Source: CAZOWL01 sp964583605 (lineage in GTDB: Bacteria > Pseudomonadota > Gammaproteobacteria > Chromatiales > Chromatiaceae). From it: DNA of 27,958 nucleotides. The notes beneath the pieces were generated by a model, which did not search any database, had not been told where the DNA came from, and was given only the letters and a program-made list of their open reading frames with translations. Shown here piece after piece: positions 7,927-15,886 of this stretch; position 1 is the first letter of the stretch, and the number at the start of each line of letters is the position of its first letter. The translations under genes and the position numbers were made by a program. The stretch lies in assembly GCA_964583605.1 (NCBI GenBank), contig CAZOWL010000059.1, positions 1-27,958 on the forward strand. Direction: 5' to 3'.

Positions 7927-8855
7927 GAAGGGTCTCGTCCTCTGCGACTGGCGAGATAGCGGCCCGCACCGTGCGCGGCCAGCGCCAAGGCGACCAGGCC
8001 GAGCACGATCAGGCTCAGCCGGTCGAGCGCCGGGTTGCGGCTTAGGCCCACGACATAGGCCTCGTTGAAGACAGCCTTCGAGAGCCAGCCATGGCGTGCG
8101 AGCTCTTCTTCGGACCGATAGTCGTAGAGCCGGTTCAACAGCTCGGCACTGCGCGAGTGGCAGCCGACGCAGTGGCGCGCGGCCTGATCGGCAGGCAGGA
8201 TCTGGTGACTGGCCTCGCCGAGGCCGGTGGTGTGGCAGTCAATACAACGTACGGCCTGCCAGTGCCGTTCGGGATTCGGCAGCCAGGCGTGACTCGCGAG
8301 TCGCGGATCCCTGATCGTTTCGTGACAGGAGAGACACACGCGATTGTGCTCGCCGACGATCTGCTCGATCGGGTCGCCGACCTGCGCCGGGCGAAAGCGA
8401 TGCGGATCATGGCAGGACTCGCAGCCAACCGGGCGGTCGCGGGGACTCTCGACGGCCGTGACGTGAACACTCTGCTCAAACTCGGCCTGAATCCGATCGA
8501 GCCGATAGCTGGATCCCGTCTCGTCGTCCTCGTGGCAGCGGACGCAGCCACGCATCCCGTCCGCTGCTGGGTCCGGGTCCGGGTGCGGATAGTCGCGATA
8601 GCGCTGGCCATGGCACTCCGAGCACGCGAGCTCGCCATGCGTCGAATGGGCGAGGGCCTGCGGAGCGATGAACAGCTCGATGATCTCGCCGCTTTGCGGG
8701 TCGCGGTACCCGAGTGTGGACATTGCGTGACAGCGCAGGCAGGTCCGTGCTGAGGCGACGGGCGGTTCAGGCGGCTCCGGTGAGGCGGAGACGCTCGGGG
8801 CTCCCGCCGCGACGCCGAGCAGGGCCATGACGAACAGGGCGGCGGCCATTACCAT
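7923..8855 (-). CDS. Heptahaem cytochrome c with signal peptide and C-terminal membrane anchor
   Basis: 310 residues. An N-terminal hydrophobic stretch (1-20, ending ...SVSAS) looks like a signal peptide. Seven CxxCH haem sites start at residues 39, 78, 104, 145, 174, 204 and 229. A single hydrophobic helix at about 281-299 is followed by Arg-rich residues, so the haem domain should be periplasmic and held at its C-terminus in the inner membrane. It is the first gene of the operon and overlaps the cytochrome b gene by 4 bp. It resembles multihaem electron-transfer cytochromes of the c3/NapC-NrfB type, but I could not assign a named family. The likely role is electron relay between the b subunit and the octahaem enzyme or an outer partner. 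Confidence 0.8.
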   Translation of the reverse strand: MVMAAALFVMALLGVAAGAPSVSASPEPPEPPVASARTCLRCHAMSTLGYRDPQSGEIIELFIAPQALAHSTHGELACSECHGQRYRDYPHPDPDPAADGMRGCVRCHEDDETGSSYRLDRIQAEFEQSVHVTAVESPRDRPVGCESCHDPHRFRPAQVGDPIEQIVGEHNRVCLSCHETIRDPRLASHAWLPNPERHWQAVRCIDCHTTGLGEASHQILPADQAARHCVGCHSRSAELLNRLYDYRSEEELARHGWLSKAVFNEAYVVGLSRNPALDRLSLIVLGLVALALAAHGAGRYLASRRGRDPS

Positions 8856-9086
8856 TGCCGCGAGAGAAGCTGCCGATGGATCATTTAGTCAGGTTGACAG
8901 CGCCGGTCGAAGAAGGTTTTTCGTGTGCGACCGGCAAGCTCCTGCAAACCGATAGCCAGACTGGCTGGCGCCGCGATCTTTGCTTGCCGCCAGCCGGGCG
9001 CGCAGCGATGCCGGAAAGGGCAGGGCGAAGCTCCATCGTCTCCCGATGCGGAGATTCCGCAATCGTACCTGAGCCAGTGCCTAGCC

Positions 9087-9163
9087 GTGTCGCCCTGGAG
9101 GGCGACACTCCGGCCAGCGCGCCAGGCCGGCTGACCAGGTTCGTCGCCTTTCAGCGCGACACA
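9087..9163. repeat. Intergenic inverted repeat with a diverged second copy
   Basis: GTGTCGCCCT (9087-9096) and AGGGCGACAC (9099-9108) form a perfect 10-bp inverted repeat with two bases between. About 35 bp later GTCGC...GCGACAC (9143-9162) looks like a degenerate copy of the same unit. The pair resembles REP-type palindromic units, but other genomic copies cannot be checked here. Confidence 0.45.
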
Positions 9164-9332
9164 AATGGGTGCCTCGTAAAGCCTTGCGGGGCTCGGCATG
9201 TCCGCACCATTGCTCTGGCCAGGCCTAGCGACGAATTGCGCCCGGGCAGTATAGAGGGCTGCCAGCGCCCAAGCACCTGAGATTTGTCAAGAACCAACAC
9301 AGGATGATGACGGGCGAGGCGATGAGCCGCGG

Positions 9333-9374
9333 AGTCCGCTGTGCGGACTATTGCAGAGGGCGATATCTATCGCC
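9333..9374. repeat. Two adjacent perfect hairpins downstream of folK
   Basis: AGTCCGC-TGT-GCGGACT (9333-9349) is followed 9 bp later by GGCGATA-TC-TATCGCC (9359-9374). They lie 65-106 bp beyond the folK stop. They could be a transcript end or a repeat unit; no U-run follows either stem. Confidence 0.4.
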
Positions 9375-9438
9375 GATGTGTCGCGGGGGAGGAGGGGTGC
9401 GTCGAACACCCTAAGACAGGCCTGCGAGCGCGTCGCGA

Positions 9439-9930
9439 TCAGTCGAGGGGTATCGAGAGGCGCTCGATCGGCTGCGCAGCCTTCGGAAACCCCGCCCATA
9501 GCTCGGCGTAGCGGCGGCCGTCTGTAAGGTGCCGCTTGTCTGGGGCCACCTCGGCGAGCGGCGCGAGCACGAAGGCATAGCGCAGGATCTCGTCGCGCGG
9601 CAGCCGGCACCCGTCGATGACGCCGATCTGGTCGCCATAGGTGAGGAGATCCATGTCAAGGGTGCGGGGGGCATTCTTATCCGGCTGGCGCACCCGCCCG
9701 AAGGCGGTCTCGGTCTGGTGTAGCCAATGATTAAGCTCGGATATGCTCACGTCGGTATCAAACCCGGCGACCATGTTGTAGAAGCGGGGACCCGAGCTTC
9801 CGACCGATGGACCCTCATACACGGATGACAGGACAAGCTCTCCAAATCGGTCGCGAAGGGCCTTTACGGCGCCGCGAATGCTCCGTTCTCGATCGACATT
9901 GCTGCCGACGCTGATCCATACCCAGGGCAT
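9439..9930 (-). CDS. folK: 2-amino-4-hydroxy-6-hydroxymethyldihydropteridine diphosphokinase (HPPK)
   Basis: 163-residue HPPK, which transfers pyrophosphate from ATP to 6-hydroxymethyl-dihydropterin, the step before dihydropteroate synthase in folate synthesis. The start WVWISVGSNVDRE matches the family's (Y/W)xxxGSN opening. SSVYEGPSVG, RFYNMVAGFDTD and the signature APRTLDMDLLTYGD (around residues 86-100) are the pterin and ATP/Mg-binding segments. FVLAPLAEVAPD is the usual C-terminal motif. Length is normal. It follows folB with a 12-bp gap on the same strand, so the two consecutive folate-pathway enzymes form an operon. Confidence 0.95.
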   Translation of the reverse strand: MPWVWISVGSNVDRERSIRGAVKALRDRFGELVLSSVYEGPSVGSSGPRFYNMVAGFDTDVSISELNHWLHQTETAFGRVRQPDKNAPRTLDMDLLTYGDQIGVIDGCRLPRDEILRYAFVLAPLAEVAPDKRHLTDGRRYAELWAGFPKAAQPIERLSIPLD

Positions 9931-9942
9931 CAGTTGGCCGAG

Positions 9943-10299
9943 CTACGGTTGTTGGCGGCGCTCGATGATGACGCCGACATCACCGGCATCGGTCACGGCA
10001 CCGACCTTGTTAAGCGTGAGCCGCAGCCAGCCGATATTGAACTCCGCAAGGATGATCTCGGCGCAGCGCTCAGCGAGTGTCTCGACCAGCTCAAAGCGGC
10101 TCTCACCGACGAACTGCTTGAGTCGTTTGGAGACGGCTTTATAGTCGACAGCGTCCTCGATACGATCGGTGCGCGCGGCGCAGGCGACGTCGGTGCTCAT
10201 CTCGATGTCGAGAATAACCGGTTGTTTGATCTCCTTCTCCCAATCATAGATGCCGATCACGGTCTCGATGCGCAGCCCGCGCAGGAAAACGATGTCCAT
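9943..10299 (-). CDS. folB: Dihydroneopterin aldolase
   Basis: 118-residue DHNA, converting 7,8-dihydroneopterin to 6-hydroxymethyl-dihydropterin and glycolaldehyde in folate synthesis; it may also act as an epimerase. MDIVFLRGLRIETVIGIYDWE is the family N-terminus. DYKAVSKRLKQFVGESRFELVETLAERCAEIIL-type residues hold the conserved catalytic FELVETLAE and a later Lys (LTLNKVGAV). The ATG at 10299 is preferred over upstream in-frame starts up to 10395. It matches the family start and is preceded by GGGGCGAGG. It is the first gene of folB-folK, diverging from plsY. Confidence 0.95.
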   Translation of the reverse strand: MDIVFLRGLRIETVIGIYDWEKEIKQPVILDIEMSTDVACAARTDRIEDAVDYKAVSKRLKQFVGESRFELVETLAERCAEIILAEFNIGWLRLTLNKVGAVTDAGDVGVIIERRQQP

Positions 10300-10322
10300 G
10301 CCTCGCCCCATGAAATACCCCG

Positions 10323-10361
10323 TTGTCCACGCAAAATTATGGTGGTAATTTGCCTTTGCAA
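10323..10361. promoter_or_regulatory. Overlapping divergent promoters for plsY and folB
   Basis: For plsY: TTGTCC (10323-10328), 17-bp spacer, TAATTT (10346-10351). For folB on the minus strand: TTGCAA (10356-10361), 16-bp spacer, TAATTT (10334-10339). Both use the same AT-rich patch in otherwise GC-rich DNA. Hexamers are about 4/6 to the sigma-70 consensus. Confidence 0.4.
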
Positions 10362-10418
10362 GCCCGGCGCAGCATCGCCGTTGGACCCAGAGCACTGCAC
10401 GCTTTCTGAGCTTCGCCC

Positions 10419-11027
10419 GTGATCACCCACCTCCTTGTTGTCGTTGCCGCCTACCTGCTCGGCTCGGTCTCGAGTGCGGTCATCGTGTGTCGGTTAATGC
10501 GCCTGCCGGACCCCCGCGCTCAGGGCTCGAACAACCCGGGGGCGACCAATGTGCTGAGGATCGGCGGCAAAAAGGCGGCTGCGGTGACCTTGATTGGTGA
10601 CAGTCTGAAGGGCCTGTTGCCGATGACGGCTGGACACCTGCTCGGGCTAGGGCCCGAGGGCTTGGCGATGACCGGTCTCGCTGCGTTCCTGGGCCACCTC
10701 TACCCGATCTTCTTCGGCTTTCAGGGCGGGAAAGGTGTGGCGACGGCGTTAGGCGTCCAGTTCGGGCTTTATTGGCCCGTTGGTGTCACGGTGGCGGTCA
10801 TTTGGCTGTTCATGGCCAAGGTCGTCAAGATCTCCTCGCTTTCGGCCCTGGTCTCGATGGCTCTGGCCCCGGTCGTCGTGTGGGTCTTTTGGCCCGAGCC
10901 GGTGCTGGTCGCCGCCCAGGTCCTGATCAGCCTGCTGCTGTTCTGGCGGCACCGCAGCAACATCCGCAATCTGATCGCCGGTACCGAGGACCGGCTCGAC
11001 GTCCAACCGGGTCAATCCGACGTCTGA
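10419..11027 (+). CDS. plsY: Glycerol-3-phosphate acyltransferase PlsY
   Basis: 202-residue integral membrane acyltransferase that moves the acyl group from acyl-phosphate to glycerol-3-phosphate, making lysophosphatidic acid in the inner membrane. The N-terminus AYLLGSVSSAVIV, the glycerol-phosphate motif GSNNPGATNVLR (about 37-48), GHLYPIFFGFQGGKGVAT (about 91-108) and the late motif FWRHRSNIRNLI are all present. Several hydrophobic helices span the protein, as expected for the five-helix family. The start is GTG at 10419. Its last 16 bp overlap the 3' end of the convergent DUF29-like gene. Divergent from folB, a common arrangement in gammaproteobacteria. Confidence 0.96.
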   Translation: MITHLLVVVAAYLLGSVSSAVIVCRLMRLPDPRAQGSNNPGATNVLRIGGKKAAAVTLIGDSLKGLLPMTAGHLLGLGPEGLAMTGLAAFLGHLYPIFFGFQGGKGVATALGVQFGLYWPVGVTVAVIWLFMAKVVKISSLSALVSMALAPVVVWVFWPEPVLVAAQVLISLLLFWRHRSNIRNLIAGTEDRLDVQPGQSDV

Positions 11028-11302
11028 TCGTCCGGCAGCCCGAGGTTCGCTGGCTGATTCCGAATGCTGATCTCCCAAGATGCTCCTCTGAGTTCGGGCC
11101 GGTAAGTCCATTTCAGGAGGTGAGCCAGCAGCAAGGCCATTCGGCTCGCCGGCTCTCTTTGTTCGCTCTGTCCCACGTCTTCGATCTCATCGGCGATATG
11201 GTCCAGATCAAGCAGATCAGATCGGCCGGTCCTCAACAACCGGGCCTGCTCGTGAGACCAAGCCACAATGTCGCTCTCGTAGGTCGTCTTGCGAGGCATC
11301 AT
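11012..11302 (-). CDS. DUF29-family protein, C-terminally shortened
   Basis: 96 residues. The segment YESDIVAWSHEQARLLRTGR...LDHIADEIEDVGQSEQRE and the following MALLLAHLLKWTYRPE correspond to the N-terminal two thirds of DUF29 proteins, which are small accessory proteins of unknown function common in phototrophs and cyanobacteria. Family members usually run to about 140-150 residues. Here the frame ends at DDQTSD, inside the plsY coding region, so the last ~45 residues are missing. It is probably a decayed or truncated gene. A dispersed repeat starts 12 bp upstream of its ATG. Confidence 0.65.
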   Translation of the reverse strand: MMPRKTTYESDIVAWSHEQARLLRTGRSDLLDLDHIADEIEDVGQSEQREPASRMALLLAHLLKWTYRPELRGASWEISIRNQPANLGLPDDQTSD

Positions 11303-11313
11303 GCTCGCTCACG

Positions 11314-11441
11314 AACGATCATGGGGCGAGTCGAGCCAACCCCGGACGATGACATGCCGCCTCGCCCCTGATCGTTCCCTCACCCCAACCCTCTCCCAAA
11401 GGGCGAGGGAGCGAACGTGCTGCGCGAATTTCATAGTAAGA
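11314..11441. repeat. Dispersed repeat, copy 1
   Basis: About 128 bp, closely matching 26794-26920 with few substitutions and one 1-bp indel. It opens with AACGATCATGGGGCGAG, whose near reverse complement (CTCGCCCCTGATCGTT) lies ~27-29 bp later. A second hairpin follows, CCCTCTCCC...GGGCGAGGG. The CCCTCACCCCAACCCTCTCCC-type core is a known widespread intergenic repeat in proteobacteria and yields spurious LGEGWGEG peptides. No flanking target duplication is evident. Confidence 0.75.
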
Positions 11442-11566
11442 GCTTGACGAGCGCGCCATGCACGAGAGATCTCTCTTGTATCCCCGGTTGACACGCTTTA
11501 CCAGCAAATTGCCGTGAATCCAGCCCGATGCACGTCAATCTCGATACTAGTCGAATAGCCATGCAG

Positions 11567-11593
11567 CCCGGATGCAGCGCAGCGCAATCCGGG
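11567..11593. repeat. CCCGGAT...ATCCGGG intergenic repeat
   Basis: A 7-bp inverted repeat (11567-11573 / 11587-11593) around GCAGCGCAGCGCA, of the CCCGGATg-AGCGCAGCG-ATCCGGG type often seen dispersed in gammaproteobacterial genomes. It lies ~20 bp beyond the end of the leftward ABC operon, where the hairpin could also help end transcription. Confidence 0.5.
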
Positions 11594-11611
11594 GCCGCCA
11601 CAGCGCACGCG

Positions 11612-12436
11612 TCAGTCTTCCCAGGCCGGCAATCTTGGCACAGCCTCGAGTAATGTGCGCGTGTAGGCGCGTTGCGGTCGGCTCAAGATCTCTTCGGTGA
11701 CGCCCTGTTCGACGATCTCCCCGTTGCGCATGACACGGATCTCGTCGCAGAGGCGCTCGACGACAGCGAGGTCATGAGAGATGAACAGGTAGGTCAGCCC
11801 GAGCTCGATACGCAGCGCGCTGAGTCGATTCAGGATCTGCGCCTGCAGCGAGACATCAAGCGCGGACACCGGCTCGTCGAGAATGATCAGCCGCGGGGCA
11901 CCGAGCAGTGCACGGGCGATCGCGACGCGCTGTGCCTGGCCGCCGGAGAGCTGGTGCGGGAAGCGCTCGAGCAATGCGCGGCCGAGCCCGACCTGATCGG
12001 CGACCTCATCGACGCGCTCGCGGCGGGCGCGTCGATCCCCCCGGTGCTCGTCGCCCGCGGTGAGCCCGGCCAAGGTGCCTTCGAGGATGCGTCCGACGCG
12101 ACGGCGCGGGTTCAACGCGTTGGCTGGGCTCTGAAAGATATATTGGACCTCTCGGCGCCAGCGCCGGCGCTCGGCTGCGTTGAGCGCGTCGATCGTTCGG
12201 CCCCGCCAGCAAACGCGGCCACTGCTGGGGGCGATCAGGCCCGCGGCGATCCGGGCTAGGGTCGTTTTGCCGCTGCCGGACTCCCCGACCAGGCCCAGCG
12301 AGGTGCCCTGGTCGAGGCTCAAATCGCTCGGCGCAAGCGCGGTCTGCCAGCGGCGCTGGCCGAGCCAGCCAGCCGCACCGCCCGAGGCCGGATAGCGCTT
12401 GCTGACGCCCACCAGCTCCAGCAAGTGCGTGCTCAT
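11612..12436 (-). CDS. ABC transporter ATP-binding protein, peptide/nickel importer type (DppF/OppF-like)
   Basis: 274-residue ATPase subunit of a peptide/nickel-type importer, acting on the cytoplasmic face. Walker A GESGSGKTT is at about 51-59, the Q-loop FQSPANALNPR near 100, signature LSGGQAQR at about 163-170, Walker B LIILDEP at about 183-188 and the switch His in YLFISHDLAVV. The C-terminus has no oligopeptide zinc-type Cys cluster. The start is the ATG at 12436, which overlaps the upstream TGA as ATGA, so translation is coupled to the fused permease-ATPase. In-frame upstream codons to 12454 lie inside that gene. It is the second NBD of the importer and last gene of the operon. Confidence 0.92.
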   Translation of the reverse strand: MSTHLLELVGVSKRYPASGGAAGWLGQRRWQTALAPSDLSLDQGTSLGLVGESGSGKTTLARIAAGLIAPSSGRVCWRGRTIDALNAAERRRWRREVQYIFQSPANALNPRRRVGRILEGTLAGLTAGDEHRGDRRARRERVDEVADQVGLGRALLERFPHQLSGGQAQRVAIARALLGAPRLIILDEPVSALDVSLQAQILNRLSALRIELGLTYLFISHDLAVVERLCDEIRVMRNGEIVEQGVTEEILSRPQRAYTRTLLEAVPRLPAWED

Positions 12437-14361
12437 TCTTCGGCCGCTCCGCACTCAAGGGCTGACCCTGTGTCGCGGTGCTCGGGGAACAGGCAGCGGA
12501 CACGATGCCCTTGACCGACACTCTCCAACGCCGGCTCGCCGTCACGGCAAACGGATTGGACCTTGGGGCAGCGCGGGGCGAAGCGACAACCCGCCGCGGC
12601 CTCGCCGTAGGTGGCCTCGGCCGGTGAAGGTGGCTGGCCGGGAATCGCCGGGAGCGGCTTTTCCGGCTGGCCGATCTCCGGCGAGCAGGCCAGCAGCGCC
12701 GCCGTGTAGGGGTGGGCTGGCGTGCGCACCACCTGGGCCAGTGGCCCATCTTCGACGATGCGCCCGGCATAGAGCACCAGCACCCGCTCACAGAGGCGCG
12801 CGACCAAGGCCAGATCGTGACTGACAAAGATCAGCGCTCGCTCCCGGCCGCGGCTCAGATCTTCGAGGAGATCCAAGATCTCGGCCTGGACCGTGACATC
12901 GAGCGCCGTGGTCGCCTCGTCGGCAATCAGTAGGTCCGGCTCATGGGCCAGAGCCAACGCGATCCCAACGCGCTGACACTGGCCACCTGAGAGCTCATGC
13001 GGGAAGCGTCGGCGCACGCCAGGTAGCTGATCCAATCCAACCATCTCCAACAGCGCGGTAACCCTTCTATCGACGTCCTCCGAGACGTGGCTCGGATGAG
13101 CACGGACGGTCTCGGTCAGCTGATGGCCGATGCGGAACAGCGGATCGAGCGCGACGAGCGGCTGTTGCGGCACATAGGCGATGCGCCGGCCGCGCAGCCC
13201 ACGCAATGTCGGCGCATCGAGCCCGATCAGATCGATCCCATCCACACAGACCTGTCCTGTCAAACGGCCCCCGGCCGGCGCGAAACCGAGCAGCGCCAAT
13301 GCGGTCAGCGTCTTGCCGGAGCCTGATTCACCGACCAGGCCGATACGCTCGCCGCGGCGCAGGCTCAGGCTCACGCGATCGACGGCCGCGACGGGGCCTT
13401 CCGTGCCCGGGAACAGGACGCAGAGGTCTTCGACCGACAACAGCGGCGACTGACCTGCATCCGTGTCTGATAGGGGTGCGTCCTTCGTCGGCAGGGAGGC
13501 AGGGGCGCGCTCCCCGGCATCCGTCGCGAGCCGCGGATCGAGCTGATCGCGCAGCGCATCCCCGAACAGGTTGATGCCGACCACCAGCACGAGAATCACC
13601 AGGCCCGGCAGCAACGCGACCCGTGGAAAGGTGGTCAGGAGTTCGCGCCCCTCGCCAAGCATGCTCCCGAGATCGGCCTGGGGCGGCTGGGCACCAAGCC
13701 CAAGAAAACTGAGGCCGGCCGTCTCCAGGACCATCCAGCCCAGTGTCGTGGTCATCAACAACAGGACCGTCGGCAGTAGGTTGGGCAGGACCTCGAAGGC
13801 GATGATCCAAGGGCCCCGATGTCCGCTGAGTCGGGCGGCGTCGATATAGTCCTGATGACGGATGTCGAGGACCGCGCCACGCACGGCCCGCGCGAAGAAG
13901 GGGACATTGGCCACCGCGATGGCCAGCATCGCATTGCCGAGGCCGGGGCCGAGCGCGGCGACGATGGCGAGCGCCAACAGCAGATAGGGGAAGGCCATCA
14001 GGACGTCGATGCCGCGCATCAGGAGCGCATCGGTAATGCGGCCGAAGAAGCCGGCGGCGAGGCCGATGAGCGTGCCGATGAGCGCCGCCGCCAGCGTCGC
14101 GAGCGCGCCGACCGCGAGGCTCGAGCGTGCGCCCCAAACGAGCCGCGCCAGCAGGTCTCGGCCCAGTGCGTCGGTGCCCAGAGGATGCCCCGCCATGCCC
14201 ACTGGCAGCATGCGCCGCGCCGGCTCGGTCAGCGCCGGGTCCGGCAAGGGCAGCAGCGGTGCCGCGAGCGCCGGCAGCAGGACGAGCCCGAGCAGCATGA
14301 GACCGGCGATGGCGCCTGGGTGCCGCGCGAGCCGAGCCGAGTAGGAAGCAACCGAATTCAT
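12433..14361 (-). CDS. Fused ABC permease (DppC-like) and ATP-binding protein (DppD-like)
   Basis: 642-residue natural fusion. Residues 1 to about 276 are a DppC-type permease: an N-terminal helix, a HPLGTDALGRDLLARLVWGARSSL motif split across the periplasmic segment and first TM, the EAA-like DAARLSGHRGPWII, and LSFLGLGAQPP. A linker at about 277-305 leads to an ATPase domain with Walker A GESGSGKT (344-351), signature LSGGQCQR (457-464) and Walker B LLIADE (477-482). The C-terminal CRFAPRCP near 592 is the typical oligopeptide/dipeptide extension. Such permease-ATPase fusions are known in this family. Together with the lipoprotein, DppB-like permease and DppF-like ATPase it completes one importer. 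The substrate is unresolved (peptide, nickel or similar). Confidence 0.93.
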   Translation of the reverse strand: MNSVASYSARLARHPGAIAGLMLLGLVLLPALAAPLLPLPDPALTEPARRMLPVGMAGHPLGTDALGRDLLARLVWGARSSLAVGALATLAAALIGTLIGLAAGFFGRITDALLMRGIDVLMAFPYLLLALAIVAALGPGLGNAMLAIAVANVPFFARAVRGAVLDIRHQDYIDAARLSGHRGPWIIAFEVLPNLLPTVLLLMTTTLGWMVLETAGLSFLGLGAQPPQADLGSMLGEGRELLTTFPRVALLPGLVILVLVVGINLFGDALRDQLDPRLATDAGERAPASLPTKDAPLSDTDAGQSPLLSVEDLCVLFPGTEGPVAAVDRVSLSLRRGERIGLVGESGSGKTLTALALLGFAPAGGRLTGQVCVDGIDLIGLDAPTLRGLRGRRIAYVPQQPLVALDPLFRIGHQLTETVRAHPSHVSEDVDRRVTALLEMVGLDQLPGVRRRFPHELSGGQCQRVGIALALAHEPDLLIADEATTALDVTVQAEILDLLEDLSRGRERALIFVSHDLALVARLCERVLVLYAGRIVEDGPLAQVVRTPAHPYTAALLACSPEIGQPEKPLPAIPGQPPSPAEATYGEAAAGCRFAPRCPKVQSVCRDGEPALESVGQGHRVRCLFPEHRDTGSALECGAAEE

Positions 14362-14519
14362 GCCGTCGCCGTCCCTCTGCGAATGAAGCTCGCCAAGCAG
14401 GTTGGCTCCCGCGACCGCTGGGCGAGAGTCGTGACGAGCGAGCGGTCAGGGCTGAGGCGCGGGCTCATCAGCTCAGGTCAGGTGGTGCGCCTCGTCCCAT
14501 GATCTTCAGCCGCCGCACA

Positions 14520-15482
14520 TCAGGCCGCGCGCGTGCGCCGATCCAGCCCGTGCTGCACCAAATCGGCAATCAGATTGACCAAGACATAGGCGCTGGCGAG
14601 CACCAGGACGCCACCCTGAACCAGGAGCAGGTCCCGTGCGGCGATTGCGTCGACGAGCAGTCGGCCGAGGCCGGGCCACTGGAAGATGGTCTCGATGTAG
14701 ACGGCTCCGCCGATCAGGAAGCCGGCTTGGAGGCCGATCACCGGCGTCATGCGCGCGAGGATGGCCTTGAGCGCATGCACGAGTAGGACACGGTGCTCGG
14801 CGATGCCGCGCGCCCGGCCCATACGGATCGGCTCGCCAGCGAGCACGTCGATGGCCGCGCCGCGCGTCAGCCGGCCGATGACGCCGCCTGCGACCAAGGC
14901 CAGGCTCAGCGCCGGGAGCAGGAGATGTCGGGCGACGTCGAGCAGGGCACTGAGGCCTCCCGCGTCGAGCCAAACCGTGGTCATGCCGCTGGCCGGCAGC
15001 CAGCCGAGCCAGACCGCGAAGATCAGGATCAGCAGCAGGCCGAGCCAAAAAGACGGAATCGAGATCCCGAGCAGCACGCCGAGCGTAACCAGCCGGTCCG
15101 TCAGCCGGTTGTGACGGAGCGCCGCGAGCATCCCGGCGGCGAGTCCGAGCAGCGTAGCGAGCAACAACGCGGTACCGGCGAGCAACAGGGTGGGGCCCAA
15201 CCGTTCGAGGACCGCGTCCAGCACCGGCCGCTCCAACGACACCGAGCGCCCCATGTCAGCCTCCAGCAGGCCACCGAGCCAGATCAGGTAGCGGACCGGC
15301 CAGGACCGATCCAGCCCGAGCTCGGCGCGCAGCTCTGACAGACGCTCCGGCGTCGCATAAGGGCCAAGGATCGCGAGCGCCGGATCCCCGGGCACTAGAC
15401 TCATGACCCCGAAGACGACCAGGGAGACACCGAGCAAGACCGGGATAAGGAGCAACAGGCGCTTGATGATGTAGGCGGTCAT
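14520..15482 (-). CDS. ABC transporter permease, peptide/nickel importer type (DppB-like)
   Basis: 320-residue inner-membrane permease. The N-terminus YIIKRLLLLIPVLLGVSLVVF is the standard first helix of DppB/OppB proteins. It is followed by LVPGDPALAILG, five further hydrophobic segments, and the EAA loop around RMGRARGIAEHRVLLVHALK, which contacts the ATPase. GAVYIETIFQWPGLGRLLVDAI is the conserved C-terminal region. It pairs with the DppC half of the downstream fusion protein after a 158-bp gap in which I see no gene. It belongs to the same leftward importer operon. Confidence 0.93.
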   Translation of the reverse strand: MTAYIIKRLLLLIPVLLGVSLVVFGVMSLVPGDPALAILGPYATPERLSELRAELGLDRSWPVRYLIWLGGLLEADMGRSVSLERPVLDAVLERLGPTLLLAGTALLLATLLGLAAGMLAALRHNRLTDRLVTLGVLLGISIPSFWLGLLLILIFAVWLGWLPASGMTTVWLDAGGLSALLDVARHLLLPALSLALVAGGVIGRLTRGAAIDVLAGEPIRMGRARGIAEHRVLLVHALKAILARMTPVIGLQAGFLIGGAVYIETIFQWPGLGRLLVDAIAARDLLLVQGGVLVLASAYVLVNLIADLVQHGLDRRTRAA

Positions 15483-15541
15483 GGTCCTCTCACGATCACG
15501 CAGCGGACGGGATACCTCGGACGATGAACGTCGGCGTGAGG

Positions 15542-15560
15542 GGGTACGCGATGCGCACCC
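15542..15560. repeat. GGGTACGC-GAT-GCGCACCC intergenic hairpin
   Basis: Eight-base arms with one mismatch around GAT, followed by CCTACG. This matches a repeat type (GGTGCGC...GCGCACCCTACG) widely dispersed in proteobacterial intergenic DNA. It lies between the small membrane protein gene and the permease gene of the ABC operon. Confidence 0.4.
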
Positions 15561-15575
15561 TACGCTGGTAAGCTG

Positions 15576-15776
15576 CTAGGCAAACACCTTCCAGGTGATG
15601 GCCAGCGTAAACGCCAGGTTGAGGCCGATCATCCACTTAAGCAGGGCCAGGTTCCCGCGTATCTCGGCGACGTCGCGGTTATATTCGGCGATCGCCTGCG
15701 CCGCGGCGCGGGCCTTCTCGTCATCCGCGCCCGCGCTGACTAGGGCGTCATAGACCTCGGCAATCATGGTCGTCAT
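15576..15776 (-). CDS. Small coiled-coil/single-TM protein (DUF1640-like)
   Basis: 66 residues from the ATG at 15776; an upstream ATG at 15836 would add a 20-residue Pro/Asn-rich stretch that looks non-conserved. The body is a predicted helix (EVYDALVSAGADDEKARAAA...) followed by RDVAEIRGNLALLKWM and a C-terminal hydrophobic helix. This layout is that of short DUF1640/CCDC90-like proteins, with an amphipathic helix, an alternating charged repeat and one membrane anchor. Their function is unknown. It lies between the lipoprotein and permease genes of the ABC importer on the same strand, but importers of this type do not normally carry it. Confidence 0.6.
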   Translation of the reverse strand: MTTMIAEVYDALVSAGADDEKARAAAQAIAEYNRDVAEIRGNLALLKWMIGLNLAFTLAITWKVFA

Positions 15777-15886
15777 ATTGGGTTCCGGCGGTTCGGCGTT
15801 TTCGGGATTGGCATTAGGCGCTGCACGCGAATGCACCGCATGCGACAGAAATTATCGGGTCAATTTTCTGAAACGGATCGAGTCCA

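Larger units (their letters stand above)
8856..9438. other. Gene-free stretch between the cytochrome operon and folK
   Basis: 583 bp in which no open frame shows a recognisable protein. It should contain the promoter of the leftward cytochrome operon and the 3' end of folK. Four inverted repeats stand out (listed separately), which suggests repeat sequences rather than a lost gene. Confidence 0.5.
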
